The notes under the pieces are model-generated. The model was not told the origin of the DNA. It saw only the letters and a program-made list of their open reading frames with translations, and made no database searches. Of a DNA stretch of 64,000 bases, positions 20,853-30,535 are shown piece after piece (positions within the stretch are counted from its first letter, which is position 1; each line of letters opens with the position of its first letter). Source of the DNA: Mycobacterium stomatepiae (GTDB lineage: Bacteria; Actinomycetota; Actinomycetes; Mycobacteriales; Mycobacteriaceae); assembly GCF_010731715.1 (NCBI RefSeq), contig NZ_AP022587.1, positions 558,001-622,000 of the forward strand, in the 5' to 3' direction. The translations under genes and the position numbers were made by a program.

Positions 20853-22319
20853 ATGAGCGAGGACGCCGTCGATCCCAATCCTGTTGTCGCGCAGCTCCAC
20901 CGCGGCCTGGCGAACCGTCACATTCAGCTGATCGCGATCGGGGGCGCGATCGGAACGGGATTGTTCATGGGCGCCGGACGCACGATCTCCCGCGCCGGCC
21001 CGTCGGTGGTGGTGGTGTACGGAATCATCGGGTTCTTCTTGTTTTTCGTGCTGCGCGCGATGGGCGAACTGCTGTTGTCGAACCTGAATTACAAGTCGTT
21101 CGTCGACTTCGCGGGTGAACTATTGGGGCCCGCGGCAGGTTTTTTCGTCGGGTGGTCGTACTGGTTCGCGTGGATCGTGACCGGTATCGCCGAACTCGTC
21201 GCGATCGCGGGCTACCTGCAGTTCTGGTGGCCCGGTCTACCGGCCTGGGTGCCGGCGCTGGTCGCCTGCGGGCTGATCCTGCTGTTCAACTTGTTCAGCG
21301 TGCGCAACTTCGGCGAGGTCGAATTCTGGTTCGCGTTGATCAAAGTCATCGCGATCATCGGCTTGATCGTCGTCGGTGTGGTCCTGCTTGCCACCAATTT
21401 CATTTCGCCGCAAGGTGATCCGGCGACAATCGAAAACCTTTGGAACAGTGGCGGATTCTTCGCGACGGGTTTCATGGGGATGGTCGGCGGATTCCAGATC
21501 GCGTTCTTCGCGTTCGTGGGTGTGGAACTGGTCGGCACCGCGGCGGCCGAGGCTGCGAATCCACGCCGCACCCTGCCCCGCGCGATCAATGCTGTGCCGC
21601 TGCGGGTTTCGATCTTCTACATCGGCGCGCTGCTGGTTATCCTCACGGTCGTGCTATGGCGGCGGTTCACCGGCAACGAGTCCCCCTTCGTCACGATGTT
21701 CTCCCTGGCCGGACTCGCAGGCGCGGCGTCGATCGTCAACTTCGTCGTCACCACCGCCGCGGCGTCGGCGGCCAATTCGGGGATGTACTCGACCGGCCGG
21801 ATGCTTTACGGTCTGGCCGACGAAGGTAGCGCTCCGGCGGTTTTTCGCCGGCTGAACCGCGGCGGCGTGCCGGCGCCCGCCCTGTTCGTCACGGCCGCGC
21901 TGCTGCTGACCGCCATCCCCGTGCTGCACGTCGGCGGTTCGGTGATACGCGCTTTCACGCTGGTGACGACGATTTCGGCGCTACGGTTCATGTTCGTCTG
22001 GGCGATGATCCTCGTCAGCTACCTCGTCTACCGCCGCCGGCACGCAGAGCGCCACGCCGCCTCGGCCTTCAAGATGCCCGGTGGCCCGGCGATGTGCTGG
22101 GCCGCCTTAGCCTTCTTCGCCTTCGTCGCGTGGACGCTCACGACGGAGAAAGACACCGCGGTCGCCCTTGCGTGGTTCCCCGTCTGGTTCGTATCGCTGG
22201 CTGTCGGCTGGCTGATCGTCCGGCGCCGACCGACTCACGCCGAGCGCTACCGCCAGTTCCTGGCGGAGATGAACCGCCCGGTCGACGACAGGGCAGCGAC
22301 ACCCGCACCGGCGTCCTGA
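20853..22319 (+). CDS. cycA: D-serine/D-alanine/glycine permease CycA
   Basis: 488 aa amino-acid/polyamine/choline-family transporter with twelve hydrophobic segments. It is strikingly similar to E. coli CycA along its length: NRHIQLIAIGGAIGTGLFMG, RAMGELLLSNL.YKSF.DFA, FQIAFFAFVGVELVGT, PRAINAVPLR, SSANSGMYSTGRML-like region and FMFVWAMILVSYLVYR. In mycobacteria CycA imports glycine, L-/D-alanine and D-serine and takes up D-cycloserine. Inner-membrane, proton-coupled. Probably co-transcribed with the small membrane protein 116 nt downstream. Confidence 0.9.
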   Translation: MSEDAVDPNPVVAQLHRGLANRHIQLIAIGGAIGTGLFMGAGRTISRAGPSVVVVYGIIGFFLFFVLRAMGELLLSNLNYKSFVDFAGELLGPAAGFFVGWSYWFAWIVTGIAELVAIAGYLQFWWPGLPAWVPALVACGLILLFNLFSVRNFGEVEFWFALIKVIAIIGLIVVGVVLLATNFISPQGDPATIENLWNSGGFFATGFMGMVGGFQIAFFAFVGVELVGTAAAEAANPRRTLPRAINAVPLRVSIFYIGALLVILTVVLWRRFTGNESPFVTMFSLAGLAGAASIVNFVVTTAAASAANSGMYSTGRMLYGLADEGSAPAVFRRLNRGGVPAPALFVTAALLLTAIPVLHVGGSVIRAFTLVTTISALRFMFVWAMILVSYLVYRRRHAERHAASAFKMPGGPAMCWAALAFFAFVAWTLTTEKDTAVALAWFPVWFVSLAVGWLIVRRRPTHAERYRQFLAEMNRPVDDRAATPAPAS

Positions 22320-22435
22320 CCTGCGCGTGGCCCCCGGGCCTGCGACGTTGTTGGGATCGGTAGCCGCCGTCGGCGTCTGTACTTATCGCAACGACGCCGC
22401 CAAGGAGGTGGCACCCCAGGAAAGGAAGACCGTAA

Positions 22436-22690
22436 ATGAACATCGTGCCGACTGGCATCCAGGAGCAGATCAACCGCGTCGATCGCCAACGGAGCCTCTA
22501 CATCGGGATCAGCACCGGCCTGGTTGCGGTCTGGAGCTTTTTCCGGCTGATCTGGATGCTCTACATCGGAATGACGTTTGGCTGGTTCTTCGCAGCGATG
22601 GCCTTCCAACTGGTGCTGTGGGGTGTGATCGGCACCGCCGCGGCGGTCGCGTCCATCGGGTTCCTGACTCGCTACAACAAAGGTTCTTGA
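22436..22690 (+). CDS. Small two-helix membrane protein
   Basis: 84 aa. Two hydrophobic stretches (YIGISTGLVAVWSFFRLIWM and FFAAMAFQLVLWGVIGTAAA) separated by a short loop. A strong ribosome-binding site (GGAAAGGAAG) precedes the ATG. No family recognised. It lies after cycA and is followed by an intrinsic terminator. Confidence 0.75.
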   Translation: MNIVPTGIQEQINRVDRQRSLYIGISTGLVAVWSFFRLIWMLYIGMTFGWFFAAMAFQLVLWGVIGTAAAVASIGFLTRYNKGS

Positions 22691-22711
22691 CGCGTCTGAC
22701 GGCCGTCGGAG

Positions 22712-22742
22712 AAGTCCCGAACCCGAGGGGGTCCGGGACTTT
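22712..22742 (+). terminator. Intrinsic terminator after the cycA unit
   Basis: AAGTCCCG (22712-22719) pairs with CGGGACTT (22734-22741); inner ACCC/GGGT adds to the stem; a short T-run follows. It also lies just beyond the stop of the converging aldehyde dehydrogenase. Confidence 0.65.
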
Positions 22743-22763
22743 CCGTCTTGTGGCAGTACGGTT

Positions 22764-24218
22764 CTAGAGCTGGATCCAGGCCGACTTCGTCTTCAGATAG
22801 ATGTCGATGCCCTCTTTGCCGAACTCGTGTCCCCAGCCGGACTGCTTGTGGCCGCCGAACGGTACGTCGTGGTCGAAGACCAACTGGCAGTTCACCTGAA
22901 CGCTGCCGGCGTGCAGGCGTTTGAGCATTCGGTGGGCCCGCCCGACATTTTGCGTCCACGCGGTCGCCGCCAGGCCGTAGGTGGTGTCGTTGGCCAGGGC
23001 CACCCCTTCGTCCTCGTCGTCGAACGGCAGGATCGTGACCACCGGCCCGAAGATCTCCTGCTGGTACAGCCGCATCTTCGTGTCGACGTTGGTCAGCACC
23101 GTCGGATGCACGAAGTAGCCCTTGCGGCCCAGCCGGTAGCCGCCGGTGACCACCTCGACGCCGTCGCTCTTCCCCTCGTCGATGAAGCCCATCACGCGGG
23201 TCAGCTGCTTGTGGCTGATCAGCGGGCCGCTGACGCAGCCCTCCTCGCTGGGGGCGCCCAGCTTGAACGTGTTCGCCATCGTCGAGATGCCTGCTACGAC
23301 CTGGTCGTACACGCCGCGCTGGGCGAAGATCCGAGATCCGCAGACGCAGCCCTGGCCCGAGTGCACGAAAATGCCCAGCGGCGCCATCAGCAGGGCCTTG
23401 TCCATGTCGGCGTCGTCGAAGATCAGCACCGGCGACTTACCACCGAGTTCGAGCGTGACCTTCTTCAGATTGTCGGCCGACGCGCGCACGATCTCCTTGC
23501 CGACCTCGGTCGACCCGGTGAAGGCGGCCTTCTCGACGTCGGGATGTGCGGTGATCGCCGCTCCCGCAGTGTGGCCGTAGCCGGTCAGCAGGTTGACGAC
23601 CCCCTCGGGGACGCCCGCCTCGTGGATGAGCCGGTCCAGCAGCACTGCCGACAGCGGTGTCTCCTCGGCGGGCTTGACGAGCAGGCTGCTGCCCGCGGCC
23701 AGCGCCGGTGCGAGCTTCGCGCTCGCGTTGAAGATCGGGCCGTTCCACGGGAAGATCAGCCCCACCACGTCATACGGCTCCTTGAGCGTGTAGGCGTGCA
23801 TGTCCACGTAGGCGTCCGACGCGATGCCGTCGGTCTTCACGTCATAGGCGACGCCGTTGAGTTTGGTACACCACCCGGCGTAGTAGCGGAAGAACTCCGA
23901 CACCGTCGACATCTGCAACTGTGCCTGCATCAGGGGCATGCCGGTATTGAGCGAGTCGAGTTGGGCGAACTCCTCGGCATGCTCGTCGATCAACTGCCCG
24001 ATCCGCCTAAGAACCTTGGCCCGCTCGCGTCCGGGAAGCTGCGACCAGGCACCCGACTCGAAGGAGGCCTTCGCCCGCGCCGCGGCCTCGTCTACCGCTT
24101 CCGGGCCGCAGTCGGTGAATTCGGTGATCGTCTCTTCGGTCGCGGGGTTGATGATCGGGATGACCTCGCCCGAGCCGGGGCGCTTACTGAGGTCGTCCAG
24201 TACTGCCTGCAGAGTCAT
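22764..24218 (-). CDS. NAD(P)-dependent aldehyde dehydrogenase
   Basis: 484 aa with complete ALDH features: IFPWNGPIFN, VKPAEETPLSA, FTGSTEVGKEI, general base Glu257 (VTLELGGKSP), catalytic Cys291 (SGQGCVCGSR) and the C-terminal FGGHKQSGWGHEFG. Closest in style to betaine-aldehyde/phenylacetaldehyde dehydrogenases; substrate unassigned. Transcribed alone; the 125 bp upstream are non-coding. Confidence 0.93.
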   Translation of the reverse strand: MTLQAVLDDLSKRPGSGEVIPIINPATEETITEFTDCGPEAVDEAAARAKASFESGAWSQLPGRERAKVLRRIGQLIDEHAEEFAQLDSLNTGMPLMQAQLQMSTVSEFFRYYAGWCTKLNGVAYDVKTDGIASDAYVDMHAYTLKEPYDVVGLIFPWNGPIFNASAKLAPALAAGSSLLVKPAEETPLSAVLLDRLIHEAGVPEGVVNLLTGYGHTAGAAITAHPDVEKAAFTGSTEVGKEIVRASADNLKKVTLELGGKSPVLIFDDADMDKALLMAPLGIFVHSGQGCVCGSRIFAQRGVYDQVVAGISTMANTFKLGAPSEEGCVSGPLISHKQLTRVMGFIDEGKSDGVEVVTGGYRLGRKGYFVHPTVLTNVDTKMRLYQQEIFGPVVTILPFDDEDEGVALANDTTYGLAATAWTQNVGRAHRMLKRLHAGSVQVNCQLVFDHDVPFGGHKQSGWGHEFGKEGIDIYLKTKSAWIQL

Positions 24219-24343
24219 CTCTTCCCTTCCCGATCAACTCTGATCGAGCCCGGCGCTCCCGTGCCCGCATGCGCTGAGCACTTGCTTAGCATTGCGGGGG
24301 TGGTGCGGTCAAGATTGCGTCGTGCCGGCCGTCTCGGCGTGGC

Positions 24344-24814
24344 TTAGCGCTTGGCCGCGCTGATCGTCTCGCGCACCGCCGAAACGCATCCCGCCGCATC
24401 GGGTTCGGGCCCCAGCCCGACGTAGTAACTGCCGGTGCGCTCGCCCGGGAAGCCGGTGATCATAAACCCGGCCGGATCGCCGTCGATGGCGTCCGTGGTC
24501 ATCGATGCCTGCACCAATGGCGCGGAAATCACCGCGGTCCCGCGTTTTGCGCCGTAGGTGGCCACCAGCAGTTGCGTGGGATGCAGCACCACCGCGGTCC
24601 AATGCTCTTCGTCGGGATCGAGCGGGTTGGTGCGGCGCCGCAAAAGCTTGCCGAATGCCGAACTGGCGGGCGGGTTTTCGCTGTCCGTGAGCCACACCTG
24701 GACGTCGTTGAGGTCGATTTGGTGAGACGCGGCGTGTTCGGCCAACTTGCCGCAGATCTGGCGCGGCAGTTCGACGATTCGTGCCGACCGAGTGTGACGC
24801 ACATAGAGCGGCAT
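24344..24814 (-). CDS. Hypothetical protein
   Basis: 156 aa starting [20 protein letters not shown]. No recognised domain; a globular cytosolic protein seems likely ([50 protein letters not shown]). ATG 24814 is chosen because the longer frame upstream runs antisense through the alcohol dehydrogenase start. Divergent from that gene, 63 bp apart. Confidence 0.75.
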   Translation of the reverse strand: MPLYVRHTRSARIVELPRQICGKLAEHAASHQIDLNDVQVWLTDSENPPASSAFGKLLRRRTNPLDPDEEHWTAVVLHPTQLLVATYGAKRGTAVISAPLVQASMTTDAIDGDPAGFMITGFPGERTGSYYVGLGPEPDAAGCVSAVRETISAAKR

Positions 24815-24877
24815 GGGTGCATCATGCCCGCGGGCCGACCGGGCTGCCATTCGCGGGCGGGGGTGTTGGATAGGAGC

Positions 24878-26185
24878 ATGGCGTGCTGCGAATTCCCGGC
24901 TGTGGTGCAGGGCTGTGACGGAGCCTTCACCGTCGACTCTTCCCGGATCACGTTCGGGCGCGGCTGCCTCGCGGAATTGGGCGACCGGGCCGCCGCGCTG
25001 GGCCTGCGGCGGGTGGCCCTGTTCACCGATGCCAGTGTGGCGGGCCTGCCCATCTTCACGACGGCACGTGACTCGCTGGTCGCGGCCGGTGTGGACGTCG
25101 TCACCTACGCCGACGTGCATGTCGAACCGACGGACGCGTCGTTCGCCGAGGCGACGCGCTTCGCCCAAGAGGTGAAGCCCGACGGCTATGTCTCACTCGG
25201 TGGCGGTTCGGTGATCGATACCTGCAAGGCCGCCAACCTCTACGCCACCTATCCGGCGGACTTCCTGGCTTACGTCAACGCTCCGATCGGCGAGGGCGAG
25301 CCGGTGCCCGGACCGCTCAAGCCGCACATCGCCTGCCCCACCACCGCCGGCACCGGCAGCGAGGTCACCGGCATCGCGATTTTCGACCTGCTCTCCCTGA
25401 CGGTGAAGACCGGAATCGCGTCGGCCGCGTTGCGGCCCACCGAGGCGCTGGTCGACCCCGATTGCACCGCCAGCCTGCCCGCCGGCGTCGTCGCCGCGGC
25501 CGGCCTCGACGTGCTGTCGCACGCGCTGGAGTCCTACACCGCGCGCCCCTACGTGCACCGGCCCGCTCCCCCGCGGCCCAGCCTGCGGCCGATGAGCCAG
25601 GGCGCCAATCCGTGGAGCGACCTGGGCTGCAGCGAGGCGCTGCGGGTGCTGGGCCGAAATTTGGAGCCGGCGGTCGCAGATGCCGCCGACAGCGACGCGC
25701 GTGAGCAGATGATGTGGGCCGCGACGCTGGCGGGGATCGCCTTCGGCAACGCCGGCGTGCACGCGCCGCACGGCATGGCTTACGCGGTCGCCGGGTTGGT
25801 GCGAGACTTCCACCCGGCGGGGTACCCGCCCGGCGAGCCGATGGTGCCGCACGGCATGTCGGTGATCGTCAACGCGCCCGCGGTTTTTCGCTTCACCGCA
25901 CAGGCCAGCCCGCAGCGGCACACCGAGGCGGCCCGGCTGCTGGGCGCCGACACCCGAGGCGCCGGTCCCGACGACGCGGGCGAGGTGCTCGCGACCGAGC
26001 TCGTCCGCATCATGCGCGCGGTGGGCATGCCCAATGGCCTTAGCGGGGTGGGCTACACCGATGACGACATCGCCGCCCTCACCGCGGGCGCCTTCCCCCA
26101 GCAGCGTCTGCTGCAGAACGCGCCGCGCGAGATGAGCGAGCCGGTGCTGGCCGATTTGTTCGGCTCCGCGATGCGCTATTGGTAG
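24878..26185 (+). CDS. Iron-type alcohol dehydrogenase, hydroxyacid-oxoacid transhydrogenase class
   Basis: 435 aa group III (Fe-type) ADH. Begins [20 protein letters not shown], like the CC-containing N-terminus of ADHFE1/HOT enzymes. NAD-binding [29 protein letters not shown], metal ligands in [12 protein letters not shown] and the [12 protein letters not shown] region. HOT enzymes couple oxidation of 4-hydroxybutyrate to reduction of 2-oxoglutarate; the class assignment is by motif and is a strong guess rather than proof. Confidence 0.85.
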   Translation: MACCEFPAVVQGCDGAFTVDSSRITFGRGCLAELGDRAAALGLRRVALFTDASVAGLPIFTTARDSLVAAGVDVVTYADVHVEPTDASFAEATRFAQEVKPDGYVSLGGGSVIDTCKAANLYATYPADFLAYVNAPIGEGEPVPGPLKPHIACPTTAGTGSEVTGIAIFDLLSLTVKTGIASAALRPTEALVDPDCTASLPAGVVAAAGLDVLSHALESYTARPYVHRPAPPRPSLRPMSQGANPWSDLGCSEALRVLGRNLEPAVADAADSDAREQMMWAATLAGIAFGNAGVHAPHGMAYAVAGLVRDFHPAGYPPGEPMVPHGMSVIVNAPAVFRFTAQASPQRHTEAARLLGADTRGAGPDDAGEVLATELVRIMRAVGMPNGLSGVGYTDDDIAALTAGAFPQQRLLQNAPREMSEPVLADLFGSAMRYW

Positions 26186-26214
26186 GGGCTCGTCGTCTGC
26201 CAGGTCATAGCTAT

Positions 26215-26277
26215 CGCCGAGATCGACGTTAGCGTGCGGTTCACTCGCACTTTTCCGCGCTGGTGTCGATCTCGGCG
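26215..26277. repeat. Nested stem-loop, probable dispersed mycobacterial repeat
   Basis: Outer perfect 13-bp arms CGCCGAGATCGAC (26215-26227) and GTCGATCTCGGCG (26265-26277). Inside, GTGCG (26234-26238) pairs with CGCAC (26246-26250), followed by TTTT. It sits between two convergent genes and could terminate transcription on either strand. The form recalls short palindromic elements scattered in mycobacterial intergenic DNA; only one copy is in this window. Confidence 0.6.
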
Positions 26278-26298
26278 GTTTGTGCACCCGGGCGCGCG

Positions 26299-27201
26299 TT
26301 AGGCGCCGACGAGTTCGGGGTGGAACTTGGTCGCCATCCGCCGCATGCCGTCGTGCCAGTCGACCGTCGCGGGACCGACGAGCTCGCGCATCCGGCTGGC
26401 GTCGGTGGGGTTGCCGCGCAGCGCCCGTTCGCTCTCCTCGAACACCGGCTCCTTGCCGACCAGTGATCCCAGGAAGCTGCACCACTCCTGAATGCTGACG
26501 GTCTGCTCGCCGCACCAGTTGAGGGTGGTGGCCGGCACCGATGCCACCTCGAACAGCTTCGGGATGGTGGCGACGATGTCGTCCTCGTGGATCGGCGTGT
26601 AGCGGGCCGGACCGCCGGGCGGGACCGGAATCGGGATGCCGCCGAGCATCATCTCCATGTGGTAGAAGGGCCAGCCGCCGTTGTCGCCATAGGGGACGTT
26701 GAGGCGGGCGATGGTGGTGGGTACACCCAGGGCGCGCGCCATGGTCCGGGCGACGACCTCGCCGGCGATCTTCGAGATGGAGTAGGTGGGAAACAGCGGC
26801 TTGTGGTTGTCGCCCAGCGCGGCGTCCTCGGTCCGGACGTCGTCGTCCGGCGGATCGTAGACGGCCCCAGATGAGCAGTGCACGAACGCTTTTGCGCCAC
26901 GGCAATGCGCCATCAGGAGTCCGACGGATTCGGCGTTGGCCGCCAGGTCCTTGTCCCAGTGACCACTCTTGGCCACCGCGAGATTGAGGACGTAGTCGAA
27001 GTCGTTTGGCAGACCGGCGAAGTCGCCGGCGGCCAGGTTGACCGTTTGGCACCGCACGCCCGCCTTCTCCAGGTCCTCCCGAACCGCGGGGTTGGTGAAT
27101 CGGGCGATGCCCCACACTTCGTTGTCGGCTGCCAGCGCCTTGGCGACGGGGGTGGCAACTTGTCCGGTCGGACCGGTGATCAGGATTTTTGAGCCGCGCA
27201 T
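26299..27201 (-). CDS. Extended SDR: NAD-dependent epimerase/dehydratase
   Basis: 300 aa. Rossmann [19 protein letters not shown], catalytic YSISK (Tyr-x-x-x-Lys), and [11 protein letters not shown] give an atypical/extended SDR of the NAD(P)-epimerase superfamily. The substrate is not predictable. Divergent from the epoxide-hydrolase-like gene, starts 59 bp apart. Confidence 0.87.
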   Translation of the reverse strand: MRGSKILITGPTGQVATPVAKALAADNEVWGIARFTNPAVREDLEKAGVRCQTVNLAAGDFAGLPNDFDYVLNLAVAKSGHWDKDLAANAESVGLLMAHCRGAKAFVHCSSGAVYDPPDDDVRTEDAALGDNHKPLFPTYSISKIAGEVVARTMARALGVPTTIARLNVPYGDNGGWPFYHMEMMLGGIPIPVPPGGPARYTPIHEDDIVATIPKLFEVASVPATTLNWCGEQTVSIQEWCSFLGSLVGKEPVFEESERALRGNPTDASRMRELVGPATVDWHDGMRRMATKFHPELVGA

Positions 27202-27260
27202 GCGCTGATGGTAGCGAGGGCTCGCCGCGCCCCGACGATCGGCGTAACGTCCCCCACGTC

Positions 27261-28082
27261 ATGGCAGATGCGGTGCGGTTCGTCGACGCGAATGGGCTGA
27301 GATTCGCCTACCTCGAGGAGGGTTCGGGGCCTCTTGTGCTGATGCTGCACGGGTTCCCCGACACCGCGTATTCCTGGGACTATCTGCGCGCGCGAGTGGC
27401 CGCGAAGGGCTTCCGCGCGGTCAGCCCGTTCATGCGCGGCTATAGCCCCACCGGAATCCCCGATCGCGACCCGGATCAGGAGACACTGGCTCGTGACCCG
27501 CTGGCGTTGATCGAGGCGCTCGGGGCGCCCGATGCCATCGTGATCGGCCACGACTGGGGCGCATCGGCCGCCTACGGCGCGGCCGCGCTCGGCCCCGATC
27601 GCGTGAAAAAGCTCTTCGTGATCGGCATTCCGCATCCGGCGGCGCTCAAACCGACACTGCGGAAGGTCTGGAGCGTCCGGCATTTCGCGGCCTACAAGCT
27701 ACCGGGCGCGCCGAACCGCTTCGCGCGCAATGACTTCGCGGCGCTGCCCGCCATTTACCGGCGCTGGTCGCCGACCTGGAACCCCGATCCCGGCGAGTTC
27801 GACGCGGTGCGTGCAACCTTCGCGAATCCGGCGAGTCGCAATGCCGCGTTCGGCTATTACCGCAAGCTCTCCCCCATCCCGAGTGCGTCGCTGAGGGCGC
27901 GGATCACCGTGCCCACGGTTGTCTTTGCCGGACTGGATGATCCGGTCGCCGAACCGTCGGATTACCGGGGTGCCGCGCGGATGTTCGAGAACGACTACGT
28001 CGTCGAAGAGGTCCGCGGCGGGCATTTCATGCACCGAGAACATCCCGAGGAATTCACCGATCGGTTGTTGACCCACCTGTAA
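27261..28082 (+). CDS. Epoxide-hydrolase-like alpha/beta hydrolase
   Basis: 273 aa. HGFPD oxyanion motif and nucleophile elbow GHDWGAS with Asp, as in soluble epoxide hydrolases and haloalkane dehalogenases. Late acid in [10 protein letters not shown] and catalytic His in [11 protein letters not shown] cap Tyr (FGYYRKL) is compatible with epoxide opening. ATG 27261 ([12 protein letters not shown]) is chosen over an in-frame codon 72 nt upstream, which lies within the divergent gene's start. Confidence 0.85.
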   Translation: MADAVRFVDANGLRFAYLEEGSGPLVLMLHGFPDTAYSWDYLRARVAAKGFRAVSPFMRGYSPTGIPDRDPDQETLARDPLALIEALGAPDAIVIGHDWGASAAYGAAALGPDRVKKLFVIGIPHPAALKPTLRKVWSVRHFAAYKLPGAPNRFARNDFAALPAIYRRWSPTWNPDPGEFDAVRATFANPASRNAAFGYYRKLSPIPSASLRARITVPTVVFAGLDDPVAEPSDYRGAARMFENDYVVEEVRGGHFMHREHPEEFTDRLLTHL

Positions 28083-28158
28083 GCCCGGTGAGCGGATCGT
28101 CGACCACTGGGGTGGCCCAGATTTCTGCTTCTGGCAGCCGGACGCCTCGGTAGAATCA

Positions 28159-28848
28159 ATGCCCATGACGTCCATGTCGCACGATCCCGCCGTTGCGATC
28201 ATCGGCGGGCAGTTGACGGCATTGGGCGCTGCCGCCATCGCATCTGGTGCGGCGGCCGCGCCGGCGGTGACCGCGCTGGTACCGGCGGGCGCCGAGGAAG
28301 TCTCGATGCAGGCGGCGATGGCATTCGCCGCCGAGGCCGCCAAGACGCTGGCCGCCCACGCGGCCGCACACGAAGAGATTTCACGGACGGGCGCGGCGCT
28401 GGTGAACATCACCCGGATGTACGCCCAGACCGACGCGACGGCGGCAGGCGCCCTGCAGACCAACGCGGCGCGCAGCACCGCTGTCGAATTCGAAAGCGTC
28501 GGCGCGCCGATGTCGAGGTCGTTGGCGAGTCCGGCGCCGGCCACCCGGCTACTGCGCGCCGAAGCTGTGCCCGGCGCGGCCGGGACGGCCTCGATGCCCG
28601 CGGCCATGAACGCGGCGTCGACGCTGCTCAGCGCCGGCAGCGCGCCGTTGAGCACCCTCAGTTCGCTCGGCTCGTCGCTCGGTTCGGTCGGCCAGGGCGG
28701 CGCCACGGCCGGCGGAGCCTCGGCGGGCGCGAGCGGAGCGGCCGCGGGCGGTGCCGGCCCGGCGCTGGCGTCCTCGCTCACCAACGACGACGGCGGCCCC
28801 GACGCCAAGGATGCCGACGGCAAGCAGACCGGCGGGGAGCTGGTCTAG
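28159..28848 (+). CDS. PE-family protein (PE35-like N-terminus)
   Basis: 229 aa. The N-terminal about 95 residues form a PE domain most like PE35 (MSHDPAVAIIGGQL, TALVPAGAEEVSMQAAMAF, RMYAQTD). YAQTD is a YxxxD type VII secretion signal at the end of the helical hairpin. The rest is Ala/Gly/Ser-rich low complexity ending in an acidic tail (DDGGPDAKDADGK). PE proteins are exported by ESX systems, usually with a PPE partner; no PPE or ESX gene is nearby. ATG codons at 28159, 28165 and 28174 are all in frame; 28174 matches the family start best. Confidence 0.85.
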   Translation: MPMTSMSHDPAVAIIGGQLTALGAAAIASGAAAAPAVTALVPAGAEEVSMQAAMAFAAEAAKTLAAHAAAHEEISRTGAALVNITRMYAQTDATAAGALQTNAARSTAVEFESVGAPMSRSLASPAPATRLLRAEAVPGAAGTASMPAAMNAASTLLSAGSAPLSTLSSLGSSLGSVGQGGATAGGASAGASGAAAGGAGPALASSLTNDDGGPDAKDADGKQTGGELV

Positions 28849-28853
28849 GCGGT

Positions 28854-30038
28854 TTACAGCCCGGGTTGGTCGTCGATGATGCCCAGCCAGATTTGCGCGG
28901 CGTCGATCGCCACCTTCTCGCTGATGAAGGCGTGTTGGGTTCCGGTGTAGATGTCGCGGAACGCCCGCTCGAGGCGGGTGCCCTCGCGGATCGAGCTGGT
29001 CCCGGCGACCAGGTGGGCCCATTCGGCGCAGCTTCGGGCAGTATCGGTGGCGTAGACGGCGGCCACCCGCATATCCGCCCGCAATCCGGGCGTCAGATCC
29101 TGGCCCGCGGCGACCGCCGACTCGGCGGTGGTGAAGGCATCGAGGACCAGCAGTCGCGCGGCGCGCCACGCCGCGCGATGGTGTGCCAGCCCCTTCTGGA
29201 AGGTGGGACGGCTGGCCAGCGCGGCCATGTCGCTCATCCGGAATTTTGTGGCCGCAAGGTCCTGCACGTCGTCGAGCATGCTCTTGGCCACGCCCAATGC
29301 CCACGACGCGTGACCGGCGGCGGTGACCGGCATCAGGCCCATCCGGGTGGCCGGCGACGTCCCGCGATGTGGCTGGCGGGCGAACAGTTCGAAAGTACGG
29401 CTCTGCGGGACGAACACGTCGGTGACGCTGTAGTCGTAGGAGCCGGTCCCCTTGAGTCCCTGGACGTGCCATCCGTCGTTGAAACTGATCTGCTCTCGCG
29501 GCAACACGGCGACATGCATCTCGGGCAGGCCTTCGCTGATCCAGCGCATCTCGCCGTTGTCCACCGGCAGAAAGCCGGCCGCGACATATTCGGAGTGGCC
29601 GATGCCGGAACCGAAACTCCAGGCGCCATTCAGCAGATAGCCTCCGTCGACAACCGTGCCCTGGCCGTTGGGAAAGAACTGGCCGCCCATCGTCACGTGA
29701 TTGTCGTGAGCGGTGAACACCTCGGCGAAACCCGCGTCGGGCAGATAGGCCGCCGCGGCGAACGACGACGGCAGGTTCGCGATGCCGACCCACCCGAATG
29801 AGCCGTCCTGCCAAGCCATTTCGATCCAGGTCTCGATCATCTCGGTGAAGGTCGGTTCGAGACCACCGGCCGCCGCGGGGTTGAACGACGACATCAGCCC
29901 GCTGGCCCACATCTCGGTCACGATCGGCGCGGAAAGGGTGCGGATTCGCTCGGACTCCGCGGCTTGCTCGGCCACGACGTCGCGCATGCCGCGCGCCAGC
30001 GAGACCACACGGTCGCTCGTATCGGCTAACGACGTCAT
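28854..30038 (-). CDS. Acyl-CoA-dehydrogenase-fold flavin monooxygenase/hydroxylase
   Basis: 394 aa with an ACAD fold: helical N-terminus, middle beta domain (GQFFPNGQGTVVDGGYLLNG, WSFGSGIGHSEYVAAG) and C-terminal helical bundle. This pattern (W-x-F-x-S-G) is typical of class D flavin monooxygenases such as HsaA rather than true acyl-CoA dehydrogenases. A flavin reductase partner is needed and is not adjacent. ATG 30038 has AGGAG 8-9 nt upstream; the longer frame to 30110 is rejected. Confidence 0.8.
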   Translation of the reverse strand: MTSLADTSDRVVSLARGMRDVVAEQAAESERIRTLSAPIVTEMWASGLMSSFNPAAAGGLEPTFTEMIETWIEMAWQDGSFGWVGIANLPSSFAAAAYLPDAGFAEVFTAHDNHVTMGGQFFPNGQGTVVDGGYLLNGAWSFGSGIGHSEYVAAGFLPVDNGEMRWISEGLPEMHVAVLPREQISFNDGWHVQGLKGTGSYDYSVTDVFVPQSRTFELFARQPHRGTSPATRMGLMPVTAAGHASWALGVAKSMLDDVQDLAATKFRMSDMAALASRPTFQKGLAHHRAAWRAARLLVLDAFTTAESAVAAGQDLTPGLRADMRVAAVYATDTARSCAEWAHLVAGTSSIREGTRLERAFRDIYTGTQHAFISEKVAIDAAQIWLGIIDDQPGL

Positions 30039-30151
30039 CGGCGCTCTCCTTGTCGAACCCGGGACACTTGACACGGCTGACCGTACCAATTGCTCAAAGT
30101 GTCTAGCCATCGAAATCGCGTGTCAGCGAGCGTCGGATCTACTGTGGGCTG

Positions 30152-30535
30152 GTGCGGTGGATCGTCGACGGGATGAACGTCATCGGCAGTCGCCCGGACG
30201 GTTGGTGGCGGGACCGCGAGCGCGCCATGGTCACTTTGGTAGACAAGTTAGACGAATGGGCTTCGGCGCAAGGAGAGACGGTGACGGTGGTGTTCGAGCG
30301 GCCGCCCAAGACCGCGATCACGTCGACCGTGATCAAGATCGCGCACGCGCCCAAGGCCGCCGCCAATTCGGGTGACGACGAGATCGTCCGGCTGGTTCGC
30401 GCCGACGCCAGCCCCGACGAAATCCGGGTGGTGACATCCGACCGGGCGCTGAGTGACCGGCTCCGAGGCCTGGGTGCCAGCGTCTTCGCGGCCGAACGGT
30501 TCCGCGACCTCGTCGACCCGCGGGATCACCGATGA
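30152..30535 (+). CDS. NYN-domain (YacP-like PIN) ribonuclease-type protein
   Basis: 127 aa. Starts MRWIVDGMNVIGSRPDGWWRD, the DGxNV motif with the first metal-binding Asp of the NYN/PIN fold; further conserved acids in SGDDEIVRLV and VTSDRALSDRL. Probably an RNA nuclease or RNA-binding protein. GTG start. Overlaps the downstream nitronate monooxygenase by 4 nt (ATGA), so the two are translationally coupled. Confidence 0.85.
   Translation: MRWIVDGMNVIGSRPDGWWRDRERAMVTLVDKLDEWASAQGETVTVVFERPPKTAITSTVIKIAHAPKAAANSGDDEIVRLVRADASPDEIRVVTSDRALSDRLRGLGASVFAAERFRDLVDPRDHR

Noticed and set aside
22827..24347. 506-codon plus-strand frame opposite the aldehyde dehydrogenase
   Set aside because: Antisense shadow of an intact ALDH with all catalytic residues.
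25193..27262. 689-codon minus-strand open frame across the alcohol dehydrogenase and epimerase
   Set aside because: It crosses two genes with clear families and has no features of its own.
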